A stretch of DNA of 34,023 nucleotides from DATCKG01 sp036562385 (GTDB lineage Bacteria; Bacillota; Sulfobacillia; Symbiobacteriales; Symbiobacteriaceae): assembly GCA_036562385.1 (NCBI GenBank), contig DATCKG010000032.1, positions 1 through 34,023 on the forward strand, in the 5' to 3' direction. A program made the translations under genes and the position numbers. Below the pieces are notes generated by a model. That model ran no database searches. It had not been told where the DNA came from and saw nothing but the letters and a program-made list of their open reading frames with translations. Of this stretch, positions 1-6,554 are shown one piece after another; the stretch's first letter is position 1; each line of letters opens with the position of its first letter.

Positions 1-834
1 CGCCTGCCGGGCTTCGTCGGACCGGATGCAGCCGTTTACCAGCACCCCGCCCACCGGAATGTCGTAGGCCTGCACCTGCTGGATGAACCGGCGGACCACC
101 GAAATGGGCAGAGCCAGGGGCAGGGTGACGAAGAAGAACGCGGTGATCTCGGGATCCATCAGCAGGCGCTTGACCCGTACGAACCGGTCGTTCATGTCCA
201 TGAGGTCGGCGAGCATCGGGTCCTTTCGGACCTCTTCCTCCACCTTCTCCTTCCGGAAGGAAAGCTGGACCCGCAAAGAGAGCGCCTCCTTGCGGCTTTG
301 GATCATCCGGTTGAGCCACAGGCCGTAGATCTTCGAAAGCCCGATCAGGCGGATGGCGTTGGCCACCGCGGCGGTGTCGAAGACGATCCGGTCAAAGTCC
401 TTGGCCTCATTCAGCATGATATCGATCATCTTGTCGAACATCGCGGACTCCTCGAAGGCCGGGTTGGTCACCGCGATGTCCACAAAGGGCCGGGAGTCCA
501 CGGGAATGTCGGCGTACTTTAAAAATTCCCGGACGCGCACGGCGATGTTTTCCCGGTACCGGGCCACCACGTCGGAGGCGTCCACCTCCACCGCGTACAG
601 GTTGGGCACCCCCTCCACGGCCCGGATGCTGCCGCCGGAGAGGTCCTGGCCGAATACCGAGGTAAGGGAGTGGACCGGGTTGAGGGAGGCCACCAGGGTC
701 TTCTTCCCTTCCCGGGCAAACTGGTACCCTAGAACGGCTGCGGCCACCGTCTTGCCGACGCCGCCTTTGCCGCCGGTGAAGATGTAGCGGAGGCCCGGCC
801 GGCTGTCGAGAAACTCCCGGAGGGTCTGGGCCAT
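1..834 (-). CDS. ArsA/Get3-family ATPase, second of a pair (3' end beyond window)
   Basis: Soluble P-loop ATPase of the ArsA/Get3 (anion-transporting ATPase/tail-anchored protein targeting) family. The 278 codons present run in frame to base 1, so the C-terminus lies outside. The deviant Walker A, GGKGGVGKT, covers residues 21-29. The switch I region reads NPVHS at 52-56, with Asn where family members usually have Asp (DPxHS). Switch II is DTAAVANAIRL at 153-163 rather than the arsenite-pump DTAPTGHTLRLL. Near the cut end the protein has LVNGCIRSDEARQA. The ATG at 834 overlaps the stop of the upstream ATPase (TGATG), so the two are translationally coupled. No ArsB, ArsD or ArsR is present, so arsenite efflux is unlikely. 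A Get3-like chaperone or membrane-targeting role, perhaps as a heterodimer with its partner, is inference. Confidence 0.85.
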   Translation of the reverse strand, partial: MAQTLREFLDSRPGLRYIFTGGKGGVGKTVAAAVLGYQFAREGKKTLVASLNPVHSLTSVFGQDLSGGSIRAVEGVPNLYAVEVDASDVVARYRENIAVRVREFLKYADIPVDSRPFVDIAVTNPAFEESAMFDKMIDIMLNEAKDFDRIVFDTAAVANAIRLIGLSKIYGLWLNRMIQSRKEALSLRVQLSFRKEKVEEEVRKDPMLADLMDMNDRFVRVKRLLMDPEITAFFFVTLPLALPISVVRRFIQQVQAYDIPVGGVLVNGCIRSDEARQA

Positions 835-1853
835 CAGGAGACACCTCCCCTGACGCTGGGCAGCGGCACCTGGCAGTTGATCAGGTACTCCGAGGCGGTC
901 CGGATCATCTCCACGCCCTTGGGCTCCCGGGTGAACATGGGCACCACCGCCTGTACCTTGTCCCCGAATTTGGCAGCAATGGTCCGCAGGTGCTCCTGCT
1001 GCATGCGCACCCGGTTCCGGAGGTACTCGGAGGTTCCCTCCTGCGTCAGGAGGCGCTCCGGATAGACCTGATTGACCACCAGCCCGGACATGTGAATGCC
1101 GAGGTTTTCAAACATCTGCAGGGCTCGCTCGGTGTCCAGGATCGCCATCTGCTCGGGAATCAGCACCATGAAGAAGGCGGTGCGCTGGCGGGCGGTAAGC
1201 AGGTCGGTGAAGGACTTGATCTTGTTCCGGATGTCGATCAGTTCCTTCATCACCTCATCCTCGCGGGCTTTCTCGCCTTTGAGGGCTGCGGCCGCGGCAT
1301 CGTATTCGGCCACCTTGGCCCGGGCATCGGTGATCTTTTCCACCCACTTGGAGAGGATGTCGGCCATGGCCACCATCCGCACCCCATGGCCGAAGGGCGG
1401 CATGTCAAAGATGTAGATGTCGTACTCCTTTTTGGCCACCAGTTCCGCCATGGCGTCGTAGGTGGCGCTCTCGTACATGGCGGGTTCGGCGGACGTGGAG
1501 TCGATGTACTCCTCGATCTCCTTCGGCACGGCTGGGAGCCCGTACATGTCCATGATCTTCTGCTTGATCTCCTGCTGGTATTCCCGAACCCGGCGGTCGG
1601 CGTCGATCTCCACCACAAACAGGTTGGGAAGCACCTCCACCTCGCCCTGGCCGTAAATGTTTCGCTCGAAGATGTCCGAGAGCGAGGCCTGGGGATCGGT
1701 GGAGAAAAGCAGCGTCCGCTTCTTTTTGACCTGAGACATGTAGTAGGCCAGCCCTGACGAGCTCGTGGTCTTGCCGAGGCCGCCCTTTCCGGCGAAGATG
1801 ACCACCTCGGCCTCGGGGTTCTGCTCAAAGTAGGCGCCCAAGCCCTTGGGCAT
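834..1853 (-). CDS. ArsA/Get3-family ATPase, first of a pair
   Basis: A 339-residue P-loop ATPase of the ArsA/Get3 family. The deviant Walker A GKGGLGKTT is at residues 22-30, switch I STDPQAS at 51-57, and the switch II equivalent DMPPFGHGVRM at 150-160. A charged, probably helical segment occupies roughly 165-215. The start was chosen as ATG 1853 because a GGGAGGAGG ribosome site lies 6 bases upstream of it; the GTG two codons earlier would abut that site. The gene follows the small protein at 1900-2205 by 46 bases and overlaps the next ATPase by one base, giving a cstA-like/small protein/ATPase/ATPase order. The switch II sequence lacks the metalloid-pump signature. Two non-identical single-domain ATPases side by side suggest an obligate pair (inference). 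Confidence 0.87.
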   Translation of the reverse strand: MPKGLGAYFEQNPEAEVVIFAGKGGLGKTTSSSGLAYYMSQVKKKRTLLFSTDPQASLSDIFERNIYGQGEVEVLPNLFVVEIDADRRVREYQQEIKQKIMDMYGLPAVPKEIEEYIDSTSAEPAMYESATYDAMAELVAKKEYDIYIFDMPPFGHGVRMVAMADILSKWVEKITDARAKVAEYDAAAAALKGEKAREDEVMKELIDIRNKIKSFTDLLTARQRTAFFMVLIPEQMAILDTERALQMFENLGIHMSGLVVNQVYPERLLTQEGTSEYLRNRVRMQQEHLRTIAAKFGDKVQAVVPMFTREPKGVEMIRTASEYLINCQVPLPSVRGGVS

Positions 1854-1899
1854 CGTCACCCTCCTCCCTTCCCGTCAGCCCCTGCCGGCACGCCGGCGC

Positions 1900-2205
1900 T
1901 CAATAGATCGCATCGGTAAAGTCCCGCTCCCGGAAGACCCGCTGCTTCCACGACTCGATGTTGGGCACCGCGTACGGCAAGATTCGGAGGGAGTAGTAAG
2001 GCGGCAGCACGGGAATCCCCAGCATGTCGCCCAGGGTGATGAACATAAAGAGGTGCTCCATGTGCATCCGGGTCCGCAGGGCCGCGGTGACGTTGCCGTG
2101 GCTGGCCATGCCGTACAGCACGCCCTTGAGGGCGCTGAGGAACCCGCCCTTTTTGGGCTCGTTCTTCCCACCCAAAGCTCGCTTCACCTCGCCGATGGGC
2201 GTCAT
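1900..2205 (-). CDS. small unrecognised protein with GIP...LRxLPYAxP...WKxR motif
   Basis: A 101-residue protein with no family I can name. The N-terminal third is basic (KR, GGKNEPKKGG). Residues 49-80 are hydrophobic, containing HLFMFITLGDMLGIP then LRILPYAVP, followed by a charged tail (WKQRVFRERDFTD). The motif GIP (63-65), LRILPYAVP (73-81) and WKQR (86-89) recurs ungapped in the protein at 4243-4602, so the two are paralogues. It sits between the CstA-family transporter (71 bases upstream) and the ATPase pair (46 bases downstream), presumably in the same transcript. ATG 2205 was chosen because it is the only good start after the transporter stop; its ribosome site is weak. It could be a short membrane-associated subunit or the client of the ATPases; this is inference. 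Confidence 0.72.
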   Translation of the reverse strand: MTPIGEVKRALGGKNEPKKGGFLSALKGVLYGMASHGNVTAALRTRMHMEHLFMFITLGDMLGIPVLPPYYSLRILPYAVPNIESWKQRVFRERDFTDAIY

Positions 2206-2276
2206 TGACGCCGCCTGTATACGGGCTGTAGCGGGGCATCCCCGGAGGACGGGGATGCCCCGGCCCGCGTGAGGGG

Positions 2277-4034
2277 CTAGTCGTCGCCGGTCGGCACGGG
2301 CGCCCGCCGCGCGGCGGCATAGGCGGCGTAGGTACGATACGCCATGGTCAGGCCAAGGATGAACAGCGCCGCACCCACCAGGACGAAGATGCCGTCCATG
2401 GCCCGGGCAAAACCCGAGTACTGGTTGAATGGGTACTGCACCAGGGTCGGAGTGGTCCCCAGGAAGGCCGGCAAGTAGACCCGAACCGCCTGCCAGGCGA
2501 TGGCGGAGATGGTGGTGATGATCATGAAGGTGGCGGGCAGGAGAGTGTAGATGGTCGGTGCCTTGGTCCGGGCCAAGTGGATGGTGATGAGCATGAGCGC
2601 CAGCCCCGCCAGGAGTTGGTTGGAGCCGCCGAAGTAGAGCCACAGGTTGTTCCAGGAGCCAGTGGCGGCAAAGGCCAGCGGAATCACCAGGCCCACGAAG
2701 GTGGCCACGTGCTTCTGGCCGAGGATGGCCAGGGGTCCCCGGAAGACCTCCGCGGAGACCAGCCGCCAGAAGCGGGTGACCAGGGTCTGGACCGTGAGGG
2801 CATAAAGGATCAGCACCACGCCGAAATAGGCCTTGAGAAAGTCGGTGGCAGCGGCACCCAAGAAGGGCTGGGTGAACTTGATGGCACCTGCCACCCAGGC
2901 GCCCACCGAGCCGGTAAGCTGATCCTTGGGGATGATCATGTAGGCCGCCAGGGAGGCCAGGGCCAGGAGTCCCTCCGACAGCATCGCACCCGCGCCCACC
3001 GGGAGGGCGTCGGTCTCCACGTCAAGCTGCTTGGAGGTGCTGGAACTGGAGACCAGGCTGTGCCAGCCGGAGATGGAGCCGCAGGCGATGGCCACGAACA
3101 TCAGCGGCCACATGGGGTTGTTGCCGGTGGGATTGAAGCCGATCCAGGCAGGCTGCTCGAGCCTGACCCCGGTGAACCCCGAGACCAGGGCGCCCACCAG
3201 GATCAGGATCACCGCCAGGAAGGTCGGGAAGAAGGAGACGTAGTTGACGGGCTGGATGAAGGTCGGAAGCGGTAGGACGGAAGCCAGGTAGAGGATGACG
3301 CAGACCACCACGCTCCAGACGAGCAGCGACCACTCGCCTGCGATGCCGCCCGCCTGGACGCCGCCGGCCGGGTCAGGCGGCCACGCGCCGGCCGGAGTCT
3401 GCAGGGCCGGGAAGGTGGCCGCGGCCCAGATTACCAGGGCCATGAGGCCGAGGGCCACCAACGTGGTGGTCAGCACGTTGATCCGCAGCCTGTAGAGCAT
3501 CTGCCCCGCCAGCACGCCCACCAGGAGGATGCCGGCCGTGGCGGCAAAGGTGGACGGGAAGATGTGCCAGAACAGAGCGATGAAGTAGATGAAAGTCGCG
3601 GAGATGATGAGCAGATAGAACAAGATGAAGCCGAGGAGGGTGTTCCGGCCGGCGTTGCCGGTGAACTCATACGTAATCGGCCCAAAGGAGCGTCCCTGGT
3701 TCCGGACCGAGAGCATGATGGCCCCATAGTCCTGCAGCCAGCCGATGAAGAAATTCCCCAGGATGATCCAGGCCAGGGCCGGCGCCCAGCCGTAGTTGAT
3801 GGCGATGTAAGGGCCGAGGACCGGACCGAGGGCGGCGATGCTCTTGAACTGGTAGCCCCACAGGACGTACTTGCTGACGGGGAAGTACTCGACCCCGTCG
3901 GTGTACATGTGGGCCGGCGTTGTCCGTTTGGGGTCGGGTTTCCAGACCGTGCGATCGAACCACCTGCCGTAACCGAAGTAGGCGATGCCGTAGGCGACCA
4001 GGGCGATCAGCACGAACAAGGCTGGCGAGTTCAT
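2277..4034 (-). CDS. cstA: CstA-family (carbon starvation) membrane transporter
   Basis: A 585-residue polytopic inner-membrane protein of the CstA carbon-starvation family; E. coli CstA, about 700 residues, imports peptides or pyruvate. Family signatures near the N-terminus are visible: FPVSKYVLWGYQFKSIAALGP, then GPYIAINYGWAPALAWIILG and DYGAIMLSVRNQGRSFGPI. About 14-16 hydrophobic segments follow, ending in a short basic tail. The ATG at 4034 has an AAAGGAGG site 9 bases upstream. The substrate cannot be read from sequence; peptide or pyruvate is known for the family. It leads the leftward operon with the small protein and two ArsA-like ATPases, an association that is not part of the textbook CstA system and gives this block its interest. 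Confidence 0.88.
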   Translation of the reverse strand: MNSPALFVLIALVAYGIAYFGYGRWFDRTVWKPDPKRTTPAHMYTDGVEYFPVSKYVLWGYQFKSIAALGPVLGPYIAINYGWAPALAWIILGNFFIGWLQDYGAIMLSVRNQGRSFGPITYEFTGNAGRNTLLGFILFYLLIISATFIYFIALFWHIFPSTFAATAGILLVGVLAGQMLYRLRINVLTTTLVALGLMALVIWAAATFPALQTPAGAWPPDPAGGVQAGGIAGEWSLLVWSVVVCVILYLASVLPLPTFIQPVNYVSFFPTFLAVILILVGALVSGFTGVRLEQPAWIGFNPTGNNPMWPLMFVAIACGSISGWHSLVSSSSTSKQLDVETDALPVGAGAMLSEGLLALASLAAYMIIPKDQLTGSVGAWVAGAIKFTQPFLGAAATDFLKAYFGVVLILYALTVQTLVTRFWRLVSAEVFRGPLAILGQKHVATFVGLVIPLAFAATGSWNNLWLYFGGSNQLLAGLALMLITIHLARTKAPTIYTLLPATFMIITTISAIAWQAVRVYLPAFLGTTPTLVQYPFNQYSGFARAMDGIFVLVGAALFILGLTMAYRTYAAYAAARRAPVPTGDD

Positions 4035-4242
4035 CCCGCTGTGCCTCCTTTCTGTGACCGAAATGACACGGCGCGGCCAGCCCCTTCACCGTAGATCCCG
4101 GGCATCCCCCCCTTTCCCGTGGTCTGGCAGTCTCTTACGCACCCCCGGCGCCCCGCATTCCACTTTGGGAAAGAAAACACTGCTTCACCGGCTCTTATAA
4201 GCAGGGCTGCCGGCGTGCTAAGGCGCCGTCTTCCGCGTAAGC
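4035..4242. other. divergent intergenic region between cstA-like gene and His-rich small-protein gene
   Basis: A 208-base divergent control region. It contains the strong cstA-side ribosome site and a TTATAA box at 4195-4200 that is palindromic and could serve as a -10 in either direction, but I see no convincing -35 at 16-18 bases on either strand. C-rich runs near 4108-4117 precede the cstA-like gene. No riboswitch class was recognised. Confidence 0.4.
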
Positions 4243-4602
4243 ATGGAAGACAAGGCGGGGGTGAGACCGGTGGGAGCGCATCACCACGGCCACAGCCACG
4301 GGCACGAGCCATGGGTCCGGCGCAGGGAACTGCACAGCCGGCCGAAGACCTGGCGACAGAAGCTCAGGCAGTTCTTGTGGGGCTTTTTCCTGTTTGAGTG
4401 GTACCACGAGCTGCTGCACGAGCGGGCCAAGTACAGCGACGTGATGAACCTGGTCCTCTTCGGCGAGCTGATCGGCATTCCGCTGATGAATTCCGCCATC
4501 GGGCTGAGGCTGCTTCCCTACGCGCTGCCGGAGCTTCAAGGCTGGAAGCACCGGCAGCTTGAAGAGCATGAGGTCATCGAGCATGCCCCGCACCTGCACT
4601 GA
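4243..4602 (+). CDS. His-rich small protein, paralogue of the protein at 1900-2205
   Basis: A 119-residue protein of unknown family. Residues 12-21 are histidine-rich (AHHHGHSHGH), a likely divalent-metal-binding stretch. Residues 67-96 are hydrophobic, with FGELIGIP and LRLLPYALP, followed by WKHR (101-104) and a charged His-containing tail. The segment 78-104 aligns without gaps to 63-89 of the protein at 1900-2205, with 13 of 27 positions identical by eye. It is transcribed divergently from the cstA-like operon and is followed after 18 bases by the one-TM protein gene. The ATG start lacks a clear ribosome site. GTG codons at 4261 and 4270 are alternatives, the latter following a G-rich stretch; starting there would still keep the His cluster. 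Function unknown. Confidence 0.7.
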   Translation: MEDKAGVRPVGAHHHGHSHGHEPWVRRRELHSRPKTWRQKLRQFLWGFFLFEWYHELLHERAKYSDVMNLVLFGELIGIPLMNSAIGLRLLPYALPELQGWKHRQLEEHEVIEHAPHLH

Positions 4603-4620
4603 CGGCCCGGAGGGAAAAGC

Positions 4621-5112
4621 GTGGAGAACGGTCAGATGATCGCCCTCGCGGTGGCGGTCTTCTTCCTCGTCTGGTACTTCGTGGGAACGCTTATGAACCG
4701 GAGGCGGGCCATCCAGTTGATCGGCGCCATCCGGGAGGCGGTGGACACCGTGGGGAAGAAGCCCACCATCCGCTGGTACGGCCGCTCTGCCTTTGAAATC
4801 ACAGTGGCAGAGCCCCGGCCGCCGCTGAAGGACATCCGCCTGCTCTGCCTGTTGGAGCCGCGGGATTTTCCGCTGGCCCTGGCCTGGAACCGGCTGCGGA
4901 GGCGCCGGGACCAGGTGCTGATCCATGCCACCTTCAGCCGCCCGCCCCGAGCCGGGAAGAATCCGGACCCGGACAGCTTCAAAATTCCCGGGCGGACCGG
5001 GGTGATCCTGAAGACAGAAGAGCCCCACCTCCGGCTGACCTTGCAGGTCCACGCCGGAGGCGAGGCTGCCATCGCCGAGTCCTTGGCCTTGGTGCGGAAT
5101 CTGGCGGACTGA
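4621..5112 (+). CDS. unrecognised protein with one N-terminal membrane segment
   Basis: A 163-residue protein. Residues 5-24 form a hydrophobic helix (MIALAVAVFFLVWYFVGTLM) followed by NRRR, so the helix is likely a membrane anchor with the remaining domain in the cytoplasm (positive-inside rule). The soluble part, about 30-163, contains several Arg/Pro-rich stretches and ends in a helix (AAIAESLALVRNLAD); I recognise no catalytic motif. The GTG start at 4621 has a GGAGGG site 6 bases upstream. It is the second gene of the rightward pair after the His-rich small protein and is followed directly by a strong terminator, so the two form a short operon divergent from the cstA-like/ArsA-like operon. 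A partner role in the same membrane module is inference. Confidence 0.72.
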   Translation: MENGQMIALAVAVFFLVWYFVGTLMNRRRAIQLIGAIREAVDTVGKKPTIRWYGRSAFEITVAEPRPPLKDIRLLCLLEPRDFPLALAWNRLRRRRDQVLIHATFSRPPRAGKNPDPDSFKIPGRTGVILKTEEPHLRLTLQVHAGGEAAIAESLALVRNLAD

Positions 5113-5133
5113 TCCTGAGGGAGCCGTAAGATA

Positions 5134-5180
5134 AAACCGTGGGCCGGTAAGATGTACCGGTCCACGGTTTCCTTGTCTTC
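5134..5180 (+). terminator. Rho-independent terminator of the 4243-5112 operon
   Basis: The 16-base arms 5134-5149 and 5155-5170 pair with a single G-T wobble around a 5-base loop, and the right arm runs into a T-rich tract (GGTTTCCTTGTCTT). It sits 21 bases after the stop of the upstream gene. Confidence 0.85.
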
Positions 5181-5244
5181 GGCTGGGTGCTGTCACCTCT
5201 CAATAGCTCGCAAGACTTCGAGCGCGCTGGCCAGGGGAGCCCTG

Positions 5245-5283
5245 TTTACCGGATATATACTCGTATACTATACTCGTACTGTA
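5245..5283 (+). promoter_or_regulatory. padR promoter with tandem operator
   Basis: A -35 TTTACC (5245-5250), 18 bases, then a -10 TATACT (5269-5274). The core contains the direct repeat TATACTCGTA at 5256-5265 and 5269-5278, 13 bases apart. The first copy lies in the perfect dyad TATAC-TC-GTATA (5256-5267) and the second in an imperfect one. The repeats cover the spacer and -10, which fits autorepression by the PadR protein encoded just downstream (inference from PadR-family behaviour). Confidence 0.7.
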
Positions 5284-5307
5284 GGGCGATGAAAGGGGGG
5301 AACCAGC

Positions 5308-5856
5308 CTGGCGGTCAAACATGGAATCCTCGGCATCCTGGCCGAGCGGCCCTGCCACGGCTATGAACTGAAGACCCGGTTTGACAACCTGACGGGCGGC
5401 TTCTGGGAGCTGAACGCAGGGCAGATCTATTCGACCCTGGAACGGATGCTGAAAGAAGGCCTGGTAGAACTGGCTGAAGCGGAAGGGTCGGATGCGGAGC
5501 GCAAGATCTACCGCATCACGGAAGCCGGACTGGCCGAACTGGAGAACTGGCTGGCAACCCCGCCGCTGAAAGCCCGTCCCGTGCGCAACGAGATGTACGT
5601 CCGGCTCGGCCTGCTGGTGGAGAAGGACCTGACCCGGGCGCTGGAGTTTCTGGAATCACAGCGCCGGGTTTACCACCTTCAGATGGCGGAACTGACCCGC
5701 GCCAAGATCCGGCTGGCCCGGGAGCAGCGGCAGGACCCGGACCGGCTCCGGCGGGAAATGATGCTGGACGCGGCGCTGCTTCACGTGGAAGCAGACCTCA
5801 AGTGGCTGGAAAAGTGTGAGGCCCGCCTGCGGGCACGGGGAGGCATGGAAACGTGA
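5308..5856 (+). CDS. PadR-family transcriptional repressor, probable CTG start
   Basis: A 182-residue PadR regulator. The N-terminal winged helix matches the family closely: AVKHGILGILAERPCHGYELK, then the Gly-Gly-Phe-Trp-Glu-Leu and GQIYSTLERMLKEGLVE stretches, then the wing (ERKIYRITEAGLAELENWL). The C-terminal half is a helical dimerisation domain (about 90-182). The conserved N-terminus reaches upstream of the first ATG (5446), and an in-frame TGA at 5290-5292 leaves no ATG, GTG or TTG in front of it. The only plausible start is CTG at 5308, preceded by AAAGGGGGG with 7 bases of spacing, which would give M-A-V-K-H-G. It overlaps the ABC ATPase start by 4 bases (GTGA). It likely represses itself and the exporter until an exported hydrophobic or antimicrobial compound binds (family knowledge). 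Confidence 0.85.
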   Translation: MAVKHGILGILAERPCHGYELKTRFDNLTGGFWELNAGQIYSTLERMLKEGLVELAEAEGSDAERKIYRITEAGLAELENWLATPPLKARPVRNEMYVRLGLLVEKDLTRALEFLESQRRVYHLQMAELTRAKIRLAREQRQDPDRLRREMMLDAALLHVEADLKWLEKCEARLRARGGMET

Positions 5857-6554
5857 AGAAAGAGATGATCCGACTGGACCAGGTTGTCAAGGAGTTCCGG
5901 CGCGGCAATTCCACGGTGCGAGCGGTGGACGGGGTGAGCCTCAGCGTCTCCTCCGGCGAGTTTGTGGCCGTGATGGGCAAGTCCGGATCCGGCAAGTCGA
6001 CCCTGCTCCACTTGATGAGCGGCCTCCTGCAGCCCACCTCCGGGAAGGTGCATCTTCTGGGCCGCGACCTTTCTCAACTTACGGACGACGAGCTAACCCT
6101 ACTCCGCCGGGAGCAGGTAGGTTTTGTGTTTCAGTTCTTTAACCTGCTGCCGACCCTGTCGGCACTGGAGAACGTGGCCCTGCCGCTGCTCCTGGCCAGG
6201 GTGAAGCGCAGCGTGGCTGAGGCCAGGGCCCGGGAGGCTCTGGCGATGGTCGGCCTGAGCGACAGGGAAACCCACAAGCCCGAGGAGCTGTCCGGCGGCC
6301 AGATGCAGCGGGTGGCCCTGGCCCGGGCCCTGGTCACCAACCCTCCCCTCCTCTTCGCGGACGAACCCACCGGCAACCTGGATTCGCAGTCGGGCGAGGA
6401 GGTGCTGCTCCTGCTCAAGCGGATGCAGGAAGAGCGGGGCCAGACCATCGTTATGGTGACCCATGACCCCAAGGCGGCGGCCTACGGCGACCGGCTCATC
6501 CGGATGCAGGATGGCAGGGTGATCGACGACCAGCCCACGGGGGAGGGAGCCTGA
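5853..6554 (+). CDS. ABC exporter ATP-binding protein (LolD/MacB-type)
   Basis: A 233-residue cytoplasmic ATPase of the LolD/MacB/SalX class, which powers a FtsX-type permease. Walker A GKSGSGKST is at residues 42-50, the Q-loop at FVFQFFNLLP (91-100), signature LSGGQ at 146-150, Walker B LLFADE at 166-171, and the H-loop at VMVTHD. The GTG start at 5853 overlaps the padR stop and has GGGGAGG 9 bases upstream; ATG 5865 is a less likely alternative. Its stop overlaps the permease start (TGATG), so regulator, ATPase and permease are coupled. In monoderm bacteria such pairs usually export or sense antimicrobial peptides or other amphipathic molecules. The substrate is unknown here. Confidence 0.93.
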   Translation: MKKEMIRLDQVVKEFRRGNSTVRAVDGVSLSVSSGEFVAVMGKSGSGKSTLLHLMSGLLQPTSGKVHLLGRDLSQLTDDELTLLRREQVGFVFQFFNLLPTLSALENVALPLLLARVKRSVAEARAREALAMVGLSDRETHKPEELSGGQMQRVALARALVTNPPLLFADEPTGNLDSQSGEEVLLLLKRMQEERGQTIVMVTHDPKAAAYGDRLIRMQDGRVIDDQPTGEGA

